From: Ceratothoa steindachneri
Taxonomy: Eukaryota > Arthropoda > Malacostraca > Isopoda > Cymothoidae
Direction: 5' to 3'
DNA length: 64,000 nucleotides
Assembly (NCBI GenBank): GCA_963969495.1
Contig: OZ018337.1
Span: forward strand, 79,470,648-79,534,647
Shown in pieces: positions 38,160 through 47,928 of the stretch. Position 1 is the first letter of the stretch; every line of letters starts with the position of its first letter. The notes below the pieces were generated by a model. The model searched no databases and was not told where the DNA came from. It was given only the letters and a program-made list of their open reading frames with translations. The position numbers and the translations under genes are program-made.

Positions 38160-38525
38160 ATTTAAAATCACATGACACATAATATATAATCGATGTATTT
38201 TAAAGGCTCAAAGAAATGAAAACTGGTAACACAACCCGGAAAAACACTAAGGAAATTTTATTACGTGTACCATTAAAGCTTAAGAAGGAAAATGGAAGAT
38301 ATAGTAACATAAAAATAGGGGCAAACTATTTTAACCTTTATAAGAAAATAAATAAAGGAGTTGGATTGGAACCTGTGTCATCAAGCGCTCTTCGCTAAAA
38401 TGACCACGACGCTCATCGCCAGAGATACCATCCTCAACCGCAAAAAAAGGTTGATTCAAGAAGCCTTTTGAATAACGAAGTGTAGGTTTTATCCAGTGAG
38501 ATACAAAAGTGTTTATCTAGCGTTC

Positions 38526-38529
<4 letters not shown>

Positions 38530-38591
<62 letters not shown>
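38530..38591. repeat. (TA)n microsatellite
   Basis: About 62 bp of TA directly abutting Penelope-like copy D. Confidence 0.97.
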
Positions 38592-38596
<5 letters not shown>

Positions 38597-39265
38597 TATG
38601 CAGATTTTGTTAAAGACCATAGTATATTTCGCCTTTATTAATTTTCTTTGGAAACTTTCTAATTTTCTTATTATCTATTTTAGTTCATCTTGTCCATCTA
38701 CGTTCATGACTTTTCTTTAAATGAAATGTGTTTGGTAAAACCAAACTTGACTTTAATTGCTGAGCTTTTAATCTCTGCGATCCTCTTTAGAGTGTCTTTC
38801 CACCTTTATCGTTGAAGAATGGTGGAGTCAATGAAAAGAAAACGGATTTTAGGAGATATTTATTCACCCTCGCTTAAACATTATGTCAAAGGAACGGGCC
38901 ACTCCTGTGTAAGCGGAATTTTAAAACAACTTTAAAGTTCGATTCCAGCCCGTAGTCTGGATGTTGATGGCTCTCATTTCTTCGTTAATTAAGATGGCTT
39001 TTTTATTTCCCTCCTTTCTTTTGATCGCGGCGTTATTAACTGGTTAAACTGATGTTATGCACGGTCTCTATATGATATTGCAGATACATTATCAAACGCC
39101 TTGAAAGTGTAGCGGTAGTCATACAAACATACATTTAGATGTTTTAAAGGTTACAGTCTTCATTCGGGCTGGTAAACTCGTAAGCTATGTTCGTAGACTT
39201 CAGTATCGAGGAGTTTTGGCAGATGTTGTTTTTCATAATAAGATTGTTATTGTCAGAGAACAAAC
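38592..39265 (-). mobile_element. Penelope-like element, copy D (tail-to-head junction)
   Basis: Collinear with copy A (12800-13498) across the ORF tail (about 39020-39265, GIY-YIG region, more decayed), UTR, hammerhead-like core (about 38765-38800) and ORF head (ending ...AKYTMVFNKICIY against the TA array). Both copies leave the element sequence at the same codon, atctgcata. Together A and D define a roughly 700-bp unit with the architecture of a Penelope pseudo-LTR. Confidence 0.7.
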
Positions 39266-39279
39266 CCTAAAGGTCCACC

Positions 39280-39760
39280 TTGAACGCCCTCCCACCCCCT
39301 ACAAGCAGAGACAACGTGGGCCAAAGCTAGATCTCTAAACGCAAGGAAAACTCCAAAGCGGCTGGTATCACCTGTGTTTGATCAGTCGGCCTATTCCCAG
39401 CTGAGACGCATTTTTTCTCCCTTCCCCCGCCTGGAGGCCAGGGTTGACCCGAGAAGAAGCTTCCTCTGTTGTCTTATCTCGTCTGTGCCTAAAGAGACTG
39501 GCGTCAATGGTTAATCCCAAGAGACTGCCATGCCTGGGGGCTTTCTAGCCAGGACACCAGATGAACTTCCCTTTCAATAAGAGCTCCCGTAGCGGATTAC
39601 AGTTCGAATATGGATCTGTAAATGGATGCCGGGTATCCACCCTCGTGAGGGACACTGGCTGTACTTCTATAGTAGTGTCCGAGGAAATTTCTTCCCCCAT
39701 AGGCCCTAACCATACTAAGTATTTGGTCCTGGGTTGTTTCTCATTATGAAGTTGGAGCTG
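39280..39760 (+). pseudogene. Gypsy/BEL-type protease fragment
   Basis: The plus-strand frame 39561-39749 reads GSVNGCRVSTLVRDTGC then TSIVVSEEISSP, matching the active-site region of a retroelement aspartic protease (DTG present). The upstream 39280-39560 may be gag with stops. No reverse transcriptase follows. I rate it a short relic of another LTR retrotransposon. Confidence 0.5.
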
Positions 39761-39940
39761 CGTTTATTGCTATAGTAAATTATGTATGAGGGATACATTA
39801 TTCTCATATTGTGTTGTTCTGACTCCTTTGTTTATGATTTCCTTTATAACTCTTTCATCTGTTTTGTATATGCACTCATGTGTTCTTGTAGTAGAGTTTA
39901 ATGATGTTCATTTCTGCTTGTTGATTGGTACTGTCATTAG

Positions 39941-40717
39941 GTGACATATACCGAGCGTTACAAAAAAAACGTAATAAATGCATACATTAACCGCGCGTTC
40001 AGCGATTGCTCAACATGGAAAGATACACACGAAGAACTTGAGCGTGCTACAAAAGTACTCTTAAACAATGGGTTCACAAACAGAGACATACACGCGCAAA
40101 AAAAAATGGAAAAATGGTATATGTCACCCAATGAAAGTACCAATCAACAAGCAGAAATGAACATCATTAAACTCTACCACATACAAAAGATATGAAAGAG
40201 TTATAAAGGAAAGTATAACCAAAAAGGTCAAAGCAACACAAATTGAGAATAATGTATCCCTCATAATTTATTATAACAACCAACGCACCTCCAATCTCAT
40301 AATGAGAAACAACCCAGGACCAAATCTAACACCCAAGCAAAGAAGTCACCTGATATATAAATATACTTTTAAAACGGGAGACTGTGAACTCCAACCTCAT
40401 TCATCTATCGAAATGACCGAAACAAAGATAACACGAAGAATGACCGAAACAAAGATAACACGAAGAATGCCCTACCACTTGAGCAACGGTGCCTCCAGGA
40501 CAAATACGTTGGGAAAGCATGGAAAACAATGGGACTGGAAGACGTTGAAGAGAATACTGAAATCTTAGCAGACGGCTTCAAAATGACGACAATTGCTTAT
40601 ATTAAAAGCTATATACACCAAAGAAAAGCAACCGAAATTATATATCCAAACAAATTCGCCATTCATCTTACCATCCTTCCGTCGCCTGCCCCTAATAATA
40701 ATCCCTCCCCATCTTAA
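39941..40717 (+). pseudogene. Penelope-like element ORF C-terminus (second family)
   Basis: Plus-strand pieces in order: YKKNVINAYINRAFSDCSTW (39956), an ERATKVLLNNGFTNRDI block, SLIIYYNNQRTSNLIMRNNP (40257), YKYTFKTGDCEL (about 40360), EMTETKITRRM followed by YHLSNGAS (GIY-YIG endonuclease), and KRILKS / TEILADGF to 40717. This is the end of reverse transcriptase plus the endonuclease of a Penelope-like element distinct from copies A-D. The conserved YIG of the nuclease is degenerate. A 27-bp segment coding for MTETKITRR is duplicated in tandem (40413-40466). Several frameshifts. Confidence 0.68.
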
Positions 40718-41112
40718 TCCTGTGACCGTTATAGAGTCTCAACCATTTGCATGTATATCTTGTGTTTAGAGAAATTCCATTCCCTATAAATGTGTTCGTA
40801 TAAATGTTAACGCAGCTTACAACAAATATGTGGGGGGGGAGGGGGAGATGAGTGGATCTCTTCGTTGGTCAACAGATATATTTATATTCCGCCTTGTTTT
40901 GTGATCATATTTGCTATTGCGCTACCCATAAGATTGTTGCGAAACATTGATCGTTAAACCAGATTTAGGTGATATGATAACGTTCCAAGAAATTATTACC
41001 CGACTCCAAAAGGTAATGATAAATATTTTGGGCTGGTCGATAAGCAGAAACTCTGATATGATTTAGCCTTCGAGTAAAATGGTGATGAAAACAAGAAGAC
41101 TTGGACACATTT

Positions 41113-41195
<83 letters not shown>

Positions 41196-41642
41196 ACTTT
41201 TGAAAACCTTTTCTCTCGTGAGAAAATTTACTGAAATGGTGAAATTTGGTCAAACACTTTTTTTCGTCTTCCTTAACAAAAATAAAAATATAATATCGTG
41301 GTTGTAATTTGATGCTCACCGAGTGTCGTTACGATAGAGCTAACCCATTTTAAGGTTCCCTTTTCTTTTCCCTTAATGTTTATTTTCCAAACTGTAACCA
41401 CGGAATAATAAGTCTCATTCCCAGTTTACCTCTTCACCGCGACTTTGGTCTTCTCGGGAAATCAAAATGGGAATGGTTCGAAAATATCCTGTTACATGTT
41501 ATAATGTTTCATTTGAGTTTTTTTTTTGTTTCGTTTCACACACATAAATTTATTTACATTGGCTGAGTGTGGACATTACTATTTCATGGGTTTGTGTGTG
41601 CACATGTTGTGTACACCATAGCATGCACATATATTGTGTGCA
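40718..41642. other. Unassigned, with a (TA)n array
   Basis: AT-rich DNA. A TA run lies at about 41118-41190, preceded by ggacacatttacaaatatat, which resembles the cacaaatatat exit point of Penelope-like heads; the rest of a head is not readable. Confidence 0.4.
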
Positions 41643-42198
41643 CCCCATCACTTCCCCCTGAGAGAGATACTTAGTTTCTTTAATATATAATATATACACA
41701 TCATATACTAATTAACATATATACAAGCATAGTTCGAGGTTAGCCAGTTCGACTAGGATAATATAGTTATATAAACGGATGTGCACTTTATATTTGTGTG
41801 CGTTAACAAACCATATTATATACTCTTATTTATATATTTACATCTTGATAACATAAGGAAATACAGAATAAAATTAATTTGATTATTAGCTCACAATGAG
41901 TCTATCGGTACACAGCTGGCTTTAAAAATAATGATAGCTCGGATTTCTTGCAAACATTATTCGCTTACCAGAACGCGAACACACATTTGTAGTATTATCA
42001 TTATTTGTTTGATTGTTCACATTAGATTCGCTATTCTCTATTGCAATATCTTCATTAACTTCGCTATCACTTATATCGTCGGAGATATTTACAGAGATAT
42101 GGTCATTGCCGGAATAGTTATACTTTTTTACAGAATTATGATTTATTTGTGACGTTGTAACAGGTTTTAGTCTGTCTATTGACACAGTTTCAGCACGT
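41643..42198 (-). pseudogene. 3' part of an older gypsy element, left of the insertion
   Basis: On the minus strand, 42198 to 41922 continues a pol frame: ETVSIDRLKPVTTSQ, an acidic Asn-rich stretch and RSGKRIMFARNPSYHYF then stop. That is the usual C-terminal tail of many animal gypsy integrases. Further left (minus strand, about 41661-41643) the purine run aggggaagtgatgggg-like sequence precedes TGCACAC and could be a polypurine tract and LTR start. The upstream half of the same gene lies at 51128-51470, on the other side of the 42199-51127 insertion; the two sides are frame-compatible across the ACGT duplication. Confidence 0.72.
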
Positions 42199-42811
42199 TG
42201 TGGTGGAGCGAATGTGAGTGTGTGTAAAAGGGCGATTCTCCCACCCCTTTTCTAAGTACCCTCTCCCTCCTTCTGTAAGAATGTGTGTGTGAGTGGGAAT
42301 GGGTTTTTTATTATATTTTCTTTTGTACATATGTATTTGATTTCATGTTGTATGAATAAGGTTATTTAACATCTCATGTTTTTTTTATTAGCTACTAAAT
42401 GTTAAAGATTTTATGAGACAGCGTTAAAGTACCAGAATAGAAGAAAAAAAAAGAAGAAAAACAAATCAAACAAAAACATTGCCTGCATTTTGCAAGAGCC
42501 ACTGTAAGAAAATATCTTTGAAGATATTCAAAGAAGATATAAGAAGTCTTCTAATGGTACTTGACTAGATCTTAAAGACATCTGAGCTCCGAAGTGGCAG
42601 GCACCATAAGCCCCGCACACCCAATTTTGTCACAAGAGTGACTACCAACAAGATTTTTCCCCGGGGAAGCAGGCAAATAATAAACCGTGGTACCACGTAA
42701 GAAAACTCCTCTTTTGCTGTCTCTTGTTTTGGTTGTCCCCTTTTGTATATGCACTCTTAGTATTAATATATATATTTTTTGATTGATTTGGTTCCAAGAT
42801 AGGATTGATTA

Positions 42812-42844
<33 letters not shown>

Positions 42845-43014
42845 CTCATTGGGTGCATATTTACCCATATTTTTGTAAATATTGTATTTTTTTCGTGTTA
42901 GTAAAGGACTGTACATACAATCCGTTTTATTCTCCTTCGATTTTTCACGTCCGGATTAGTGTAGGAAGCGGGTTGGATCGATTGGGGTTAGTCTAAATTT
43001 TTCGGCCCGCTACA
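42199..43014 (+). repeat. 5' LTR
   Basis: 816 bp, starting tgtggtggagcgaatg and ending cggcccgctaca. It contains (TA)15 at 42813-42842. Apart from about a dozen substitutions and tiny indels that cancel, it equals the 3' LTR. Confidence 0.95.
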
Positions 43015-43016
43015 TT

Positions 43017-43034
43017 TGGCGCCCGAATAGGGAC
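43017..43034 (+). promoter_or_regulatory. Primer binding site, tRNA-Lys type
   Basis: tggcgcccgaatagggac, two bases after the LTR end. It is one base away from the 18-nt site used by retroviruses primed with lysine tRNA, so minus-strand DNA synthesis is expected to start from tRNA-Lys. Confidence 0.88.
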
Positions 43035-43150
43035 GTGAGACTTCGAAACCGGGAGCGTGACGGGATTGGATTGCAGTCCATACCCAATTAGCGTGGCAGG
43101 TAGTTTGGTTGTTTTTCACCTTTGTCTATCGCTGTTACTAACCTGGGAGG

Positions 43151-44869
43151 ATGGCTTCTGTGGAACAGGGCCTCCATGATGAGATTGTGAGACTGAGGCT
43201 GGAATTGAGGCAGAAAGAGGAGGAATGTATGATGTTGAGGAACGTGATTGATGGATTGAAGAGTGATGTGATGAGTATGGATGAGAAGACAGACAAGATG
43301 AGGAAAGAAATGGACGAGAGACAGAAGCAGGTCGACCAACGGATGAAGGACTTGTATGACATGATGAAGGGGTCAGGACCGGCCCTAGGACCCTCGACCT
43401 TGACCCCTGCTCCGACTGAAGGGGATAAGACTAATGGGATCAATGGGAGTGTGTGCGAGTCTAGAGAGGATAGGGTGATTATGAGTGATAGGAAGGACGG
43501 AGAATGGAAGAGAGTTGAATGCAAGAGAAGAAGGAAGAGTGGTGCAAAGGGGAAGGATAGGAAGGTAAGAGGCAAGAGTGTGGACTCATTGTACTCGGAT
43601 GAAGGAGAGAGTGATGGTATGATTGATATGAGTGAGAGTGAAGGCAGCTCAAGTGAGAGTGAAGTGAATGTGGGAAAGGGTATTTTGATAAGGGAAGTGC
43701 CAAAGATAGATAGATTTAGGTTACATGGTGGGAAAAGTGTGGAAGAATTCTTCGGGGAATTTGAGCGATATTGTAAGCTCAAGTACCCGGAGAATAAGGG
43801 ATACTGGATGAATGTTTTGGGGGAATGTTTGGAGGGAAAAGTATTGGAGTTTTTCCGCGTGATTACAAGTGTGGGGGAACCAAGGTACGATGTGGTGAAG
43901 AAGCGGATGATTGGACAGGTGAAACGAATGAAAGAGAGTGTGAAGTATAAAAGGGTAAATGAATTTGAGAAGGCTCGAATGGGGAAAAGTGAAAGTGTGA
44001 ACATGTATGCACATAGGCTTGAGAGTATGGCAAGAAAGAGGTATGGTGATGATGATGTAAATGAATGTAAAGCACTGATGAGGAAGTTTTTGGACACGAT
44101 CCCGCGAAAGGTGAGTGAATGGCTGAGTGGAAAGAGAAAGGAGAGAATGAGACTGACAGGTGAACGGTTGATGTGGGAGGATGTGTTGGAGCTGTTGGAA
44201 GATGGACGATTTGATGATGAAAGCGATCTAGAAGAGGATGGATGGTACAGTGTGAACGTTGGGGGTAAGAAGCCCAGGAGCTTTCATCCACCCCAGCAGT
44301 ATGTCAGCTACAGGGATGCCCTGAAGGCTGCACCAGCTGGAGTGATGTCGAACTTCCTGGGCTGGCAGAATGGATGGGTAAATGGAGGGTGGTCAAATGG
44401 AAGGGGACAGATGAATTTCAAGCGTGGGAACGGATATATGAGAAAGAAACCGAGGTATGTCCCAGCAAACGAGAGATCAAATGGTGGGAGAAAGATTGTG
44501 GAATGTCATCGGTGTGGAAGGAAAGGTCATATGTTGGCAGAATGTAGGTGGACGTCTGGTGCATGTTTTAGTTGTGGTAAGAAAGGGCATATGATAAAGG
44601 ATTGCCAGGAAAGTGTGAAAGAGTGCTTTGAGTGTAAAGAAATAGGCCATTTGAAGAAAGATTGTCCGAGGTTGAATGGTGGAGCAACTGCTGGGGGGAG
44701 TGTGAAGTATGCTTGTGGTAATTGTGGAAAGGCTGGTCATTATGCGAGGATGTGTCGTGACCAGAGGAATGTATGTAGCTATTGTGCGACGGAAGGACAT
44801 TCAAGTGAAAAGTGTTGGATTAGACTGAGAGCGCAAGGTGTGAATGGAAAGTCTGAAGCGGGAAACTGA
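43151..44869 (+). CDS. gag: Gag polyprotein with five zinc knuckles
   Basis: 572 residues, intact; forms the capsid and packages RNA. The ATG at 43151 is the first in frame after the primer site. Residues 4-75 are a heptad-rich, charged coiled coil (HDEIVRLRLELRQKEEE). A charged linker with a Ser/Glu-rich patch (about 140-175) precedes a retrotransposon capsid domain (about 185-330; RFRLHGGKSVEEFFGEFERY). Residues 452-555 hold five perfect CX2CX4HX4C knuckles starting at Cys452, 472, 492, 522 and 542, for RNA binding. Five is more than the usual one to three. The last codons GCG GGA AAC TGA contain the slippery heptamer for entry into pol. Confidence 0.93.
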   Translation: MASVEQGLHDEIVRLRLELRQKEEECMMLRNVIDGLKSDVMSMDEKTDKMRKEMDERQKQVDQRMKDLYDMMKGSGPALGPSTLTPAPTEGDKTNGINGSVCESREDRVIMSDRKDGEWKRVECKRRRKSGAKGKDRKVRGKSVDSLYSDEGESDGMIDMSESEGSSSESEVNVGKGILIREVPKIDRFRLHGGKSVEEFFGEFERYCKLKYPENKGYWMNVLGECLEGKVLEFFRVITSVGEPRYDVVKKRMIGQVKRMKESVKYKRVNEFEKARMGKSESVNMYAHRLESMARKRYGDDDVNECKALMRKFLDTIPRKVSEWLSGKRKERMRLTGERLMWEDVLELLEDGRFDDESDLEEDGWYSVNVGGKKPRSFHPPQQYVSYRDALKAAPAGVMSNFLGWQNGWVNGGWSNGRGQMNFKRGNGYMRKKPRYVPANERSNGGRKIVECHRCGRKGHMLAECRWTSGACFSCGKKGHMIKDCQESVKECFECKEIGHLKKDCPRLNGGATAGGSVKYACGNCGKAGHYARMCRDQRNVCSYCATEGHSSEKCWIRLRAQGVNGKSEAGN

Positions 44870-47800
44870 ATTGTAAGAGGGTACCTGCTGAAGTATCCTC
44901 TGGGTGCATGAGTGTGAGTAATGTGTTGGTAAGTCTGTCGAGTGTGAAAGTGCTGTCTGGTACGAAGTATGAGTGTCTGAGTGTGAAGGTGGAGTTGAAT
45001 GGAATTGAGTGTTTGGCTTTAATAGATTCTGGATGCAAGGCGAGCTTGGTGTATAAAGATGTGTATGACAAGGTTAGCGAGAAAGCCCTCCTGTCTGAGT
45101 GCAAGGGTAGTTTGGTAGGTATTGGTAATAAGAGAGTGCCTGTGATTGGAATGATAAGGTCAGCTGTTCGAATGCATGGTATGATGATGAATGAATGTGA
45201 ATTTTCTGTGATTGATAAGGTGAGTAGTGAGTATGGTGTGATTTTGGGGTATGATTTTATGAAAATGAATCGTATGGTTGTGCATCCTGCGAGTGATCAG
45301 ATTGAGAGAAAGATTGGTAAAAATGGGGTGTATAAGTTATATGTAGGGAAAGATGGTAGTGTTTTGAGGAGTGTGTTTACTGGTATTGAGGTGACTGCTA
45401 TGGAGAATGTAAGACTTGTGAAGGGTGAAAGGGTGTCTGTTAGAGTGAGTTGGAGTAAGGATGTTAGTTTGAATGTGAGTGAGAACACTGTGATATTGGA
45501 TGGAAAGGATGCGTGTTATAAGGTAAGGCGTGTTGCTTGTGTGTTTGATGGCTTGATGAGAATGAATGATCCTTTTGTATGTGTGCAGGCGGACCACAGT
45601 GTGAAAGGGCAGGTGAGGGGAATCCAAGTCGGAGATGTACTGGGCCACCTCTCCACTGTCAATGAGGTAGGTATGGATGATAGTACGGATATCAGGGTGA
45701 ATCTTGCGAATGAAGAGACGTGTGAATGGATGTATAATGAGGTGAAGGACATGGTGAAATTGGATGGATGTTTGACTGAGTATGAAAGGGAGGATGTGTA
45801 TCGAATGATATTTGAGCGAAAGGGAGCCCTCAGTAAGGGTGATCTGGATTTCGGGGTTGCAAAGCTCCCGGAATTCAAGATTGTCCTGAAGGAGGACTCC
45901 CCAATCTATCAGCGGCCGAGGCATTTCCCACGTCCGGTTGCTGATGAGATTGAGGAGCAGTGTTTGGAATTGGAGCAATTGGGGGTGATTGAAGAGAGCG
46001 AGAGTGCATGGAATAGTCCAATTGTACCTGTACGTAAGCCGGATGGAAGATTGCGTCTGTGTGTGGATTATCGAAAGGTGAATGAAAGGACTGTGAAAGA
46101 AAGGTTTCCGATGTGTGTGGTATCTGAGTGTGTGTATAGTATGCATGGGATGGAGTGGTTTACAAAGCTGTATCTGGTACGGGGGTATTACCAGATGCCC
46201 ATTGCTGAGGAGAGCGGGCCAGTAACTGCCTTCTCTTCCTCAAAGAGGCATTACCAGTTCCGGAACCTCAGCTTTGGGTTGGCTAATGCTCCCGGAGCCT
46301 TCCAGCGGGCAATGAATGTTGTGTTGAGTAAGTTTGCGAGTAAGAATGTGATTGCGTTTATAGATGATATTTTGATTATGACTGAGACTTTTGAGGAGCA
46401 TATGAGATTGGTGAATGATGTGTTGAGAACGTTGGAGAGTGTTGGTGTGAAGGTGAAAGTGGCGAAGTGTGAATGGTTTGCGAAAGAAGTGGAATTTCTT
46501 GGGCATATGGTGAGTGAGAATGGGTTGCAAAAATCACCGAAGTATGTTGAGAAGGTGCGAATGTTTCCTAAACCGGTGACTGTGAAGCAACTGAAGTCGT
46601 TTTGGGGTTTGATTGAGTTCCAGCGAAAGTTTATACGTGATTGTTCTGGTGTGAGTAAGCCTCTGACTGAGTGGATGGGCAAGAAAGGTAGTACGGTTGT
46701 CAAGTGGAATGATAAGATGAATGAGGCGTATGAGAGACTGAAAGAGGCAGCGGCTGAAGATGTTGAATTGGCTTACCCAGATTATAGTGTAAATGCAAAA
46801 ATGCTTGAACTGTATACAGATGCGAGTGGGTATTGTATGGGAGGTTTTCTGATGCAAGAGCAGCGTTTGAATGGAGAGAATGTCAGGCGAATAATTGGGT
46901 ATGTATCCAAGGCTATGAATGTTGCAGAACGAAAGTATTTGACTGTGGAACGAGAGCTGGCTGCGATAAGATATTGTTTGAAAGTGTTGCGTCCATTTTT
47001 GTATGGTGTGAGGTTTGTGATAAAAACCGATCATCAACCTCTTGTGTATCTGCAGCGTATCAAGTGGGCTGATAGTAGGATTGCAAGGACTTTGGAAGAT
47101 TTGAGTGACTTTGACTATGTGATTGAATATGTGCCTGGTGAACGGAATGGAGTGGCTGATTTGATGTCAAGGTATCCTGGTACGAATGATGAAAATGTGT
47201 GTGGAGTGAGTGATCCTGAGTATTTGCCGAAAGGGATTATGAATGGAAAAGAGAGTAAGGGTGGTGGTGATTCCTTGTTTGAGAGTGTATGGAATGGTTT
47301 GCAAGATTTAAAGAGTGATGGAGTAGACGTGAGAGTGCCCGATAGTGTAGATGATTTAAGGAAGGAGGTAATGAATGAAGTGTGTAGGAAGCCTGAAAGC
47401 ATTGGTATGGCAAAGGTGCGGAACTTCATGAAAGAATTGAGAGCGATGTGTATGCAAGGGGTCCCGCCATTTCAGGAAGTGTTGATTGTAGTGAGTCGTT
47501 TGTATGGAATGATTGTTTATGTGCACTTTGGTGGTGAGAGGCCGATTGTGTACAAGGATGAGAAGATGAAGGGTTTGAATCCTAATGTGGTACATCTGCA
47601 ATGTTTGAGCGGTGTGCACTACAATTGGATGATTGAAAAGTGTTCATATATAAGAGAGAAGAATGATTGTCTGGATGAAGATGAGTGTGTGGTGAGTGAT
47701 GATATGGGAGTAAATGACAGTGTGGATATAAGTGCTGATGTTGGTGTGCTTGTTCCTTCAGTGTATTGCGAACATGGTGGACCTGATATGATGGAAGCGA

Positions 47801-47928
47801 GAGTGAAAGTTGGTGAAAGGTTGTTCTGTGGTTTGATTGATACTGGAGCGCAGGTGTCTTTAGTGAATGAGAGGATTCTGAGTAAGTATGATGAGTTTAA
47901 ATGTTGCGTTGCGAGCATAAACCTGTGA
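44857..47928 (+). CDS. pol: Pol part 1: protease, RT, RNase H, OTU-like, start of second protease
   Basis: Frame open from 44857; the first ATG, 44908, is used for numbering (1006 residues), though entry by frameshift is likelier. Protease: LALIDSGCKASLV (Asp40), ending VILGYDFMKMN. RT: about 320-590, with GRLRLCVDYRKVN, WFTKLYLVRGYYQM, FGLANAPGAFQ and FIDDILIM (Asp486-487). Motif A Asp is Tyr422 (TAT), which should abolish polymerisation. RNase H: LELYTDASGY (Asp638), ERELAAIRY, TDHQPLVY, to about 750. OTU-like: 785-908, with GGGDSLFESVWNGLQ, then LRKEVMNEVCRKPES, GVPPFQEVLIVVSRLYG and HLQCLSGVHYN. The nucleophile is Ser789 instead of Cys; His904 is present. Second retropepsin start: CGLIDTGAQVSLVNE (Asp978). 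The frame ends at 47928, mid-domain. Confidence 0.9.
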   Translation, partial: SGKLNCKRVPAEVSSGCMSVSNVLVSLSSVKVLSGTKYECLSVKVELNGIECLALIDSGCKASLVYKDVYDKVSEKALLSECKGSLVGIGNKRVPVIGMIRSAVRMHGMMMNECEFSVIDKVSSEYGVILGYDFMKMNRMVVHPASDQIERKIGKNGVYKLYVGKDGSVLRSVFTGIEVTAMENVRLVKGERVSVRVSWSKDVSLNVSENTVILDGKDACYKVRRVACVFDGLMRMNDPFVCVQADHSVKGQVRGIQVGDVLGHLSTVNEVGMDDSTDIRVNLANEETCEWMYNEVKDMVKLDGCLTEYEREDVYRMIFERKGALSKGDLDFGVAKLPEFKIVLKEDSPIYQRPRHFPRPVADEIEEQCLELEQLGVIEESESAWNSPIVPVRKPDGRLRLCVDYRKVNERTVKERFPMCVVSECVYSMHGMEWFTKLYLVRGYYQMPIAEESGPVTAFSSSKRHYQFRNLSFGLANAPGAFQRAMNVVLSKFASKNVIAFIDDILIMTETFEEHMRLVNDVLRTLESVGVKVKVAKCEWFAKEVEFLGHMVSENGLQKSPKYVEKVRMFPKPVTVKQLKSFWGLIEFQRKFIRDCSGVSKPLTEWMGKKGSTVVKWNDKMNEAYERLKEAAAEDVELAYPDYSVNAKMLELYTDASGYCMGGFLMQEQRLNGENVRRIIGYVSKAMNVAERKYLTVERELAAIRYCLKVLRPFLYGVRFVIKTDHQPLVYLQRIKWADSRIARTLEDLSDFDYVIEYVPGERNGVADLMSRYPGTNDENVCGVSDPEYLPKGIMNGKESKGGGDSLFESVWNGLQDLKSDGVDVRVPDSVDDLRKEVMNEVCRKPESIGMAKVRNFMKELRAMCMQGVPPFQEVLIVVSRLYGMIVYVHFGGERPIVYKDEKMKGLNPNVVHLQCLSGVHYNWMIEKCSYIREKNDCLDEDECVVSDDMGVNDSVDISADVGVLVPSVYCEHGGPDMMEARVKVGERLFCGLIDTGAQVSLVNERILSKYDEFKCCVASINL
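44860..44901 (+). promoter_or_regulatory. -1 ribosomal frameshift cassette (gag/pol)
   Basis: Heptamer GGGAAAC at 44860-44866 in phase G GGA AAC, directly before the gag stop TGA (44867). A 9-nt spacer (44867-44875) leads to a hairpin: agagggtac (44876-44884), 8-nt loop, gtatcctct (44893-44901), nine base pairs with one G-T. A -1 slip continues straight into the pol frame, open from 44857. The same heptamer is used by simian type D retroviruses. I found no convincing pseudoknot partner for the loop. Confidence 0.87.
47265..47630 (+). other. OTU-like domain inside pol
   Basis: About 120 residues between RNase H and the second protease. The start GGGDSLFESV corresponds to the OTU nucleophile loop (normally D-G-x-C-L-F) and the end VVHLQCLSGVHYNWM to the catalytic His strand. 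Between them lie an LR..V helix and a central helix with a PIVY strand, in OTU order and length. OTU proteins cleave ubiquitin-type linkages using Cys and His. Here the Cys codon is TCC (Ser), so this copy should be inactive or altered. Confidence 0.72.

Noticed and set aside
43138..44097. Long minus-strand ORF (319 codons) opposite gag
   Set aside because: It is a shadow caused by the C-poor, G-rich gag strand, which gives few stop codons on the complement. It is Ser/Leu/Phe-rich with no motif. The same holds for 45337-46146, 49409-50305 and other minus ORFs between 43 and 50 kb.
47895..47928. Second programmed -1 frameshift site
   Set aside because: TTTAAAT occurs here but is out of phase with the upstream frame, and no in-phase X XXY YYZ heptamer lies in the overlap.
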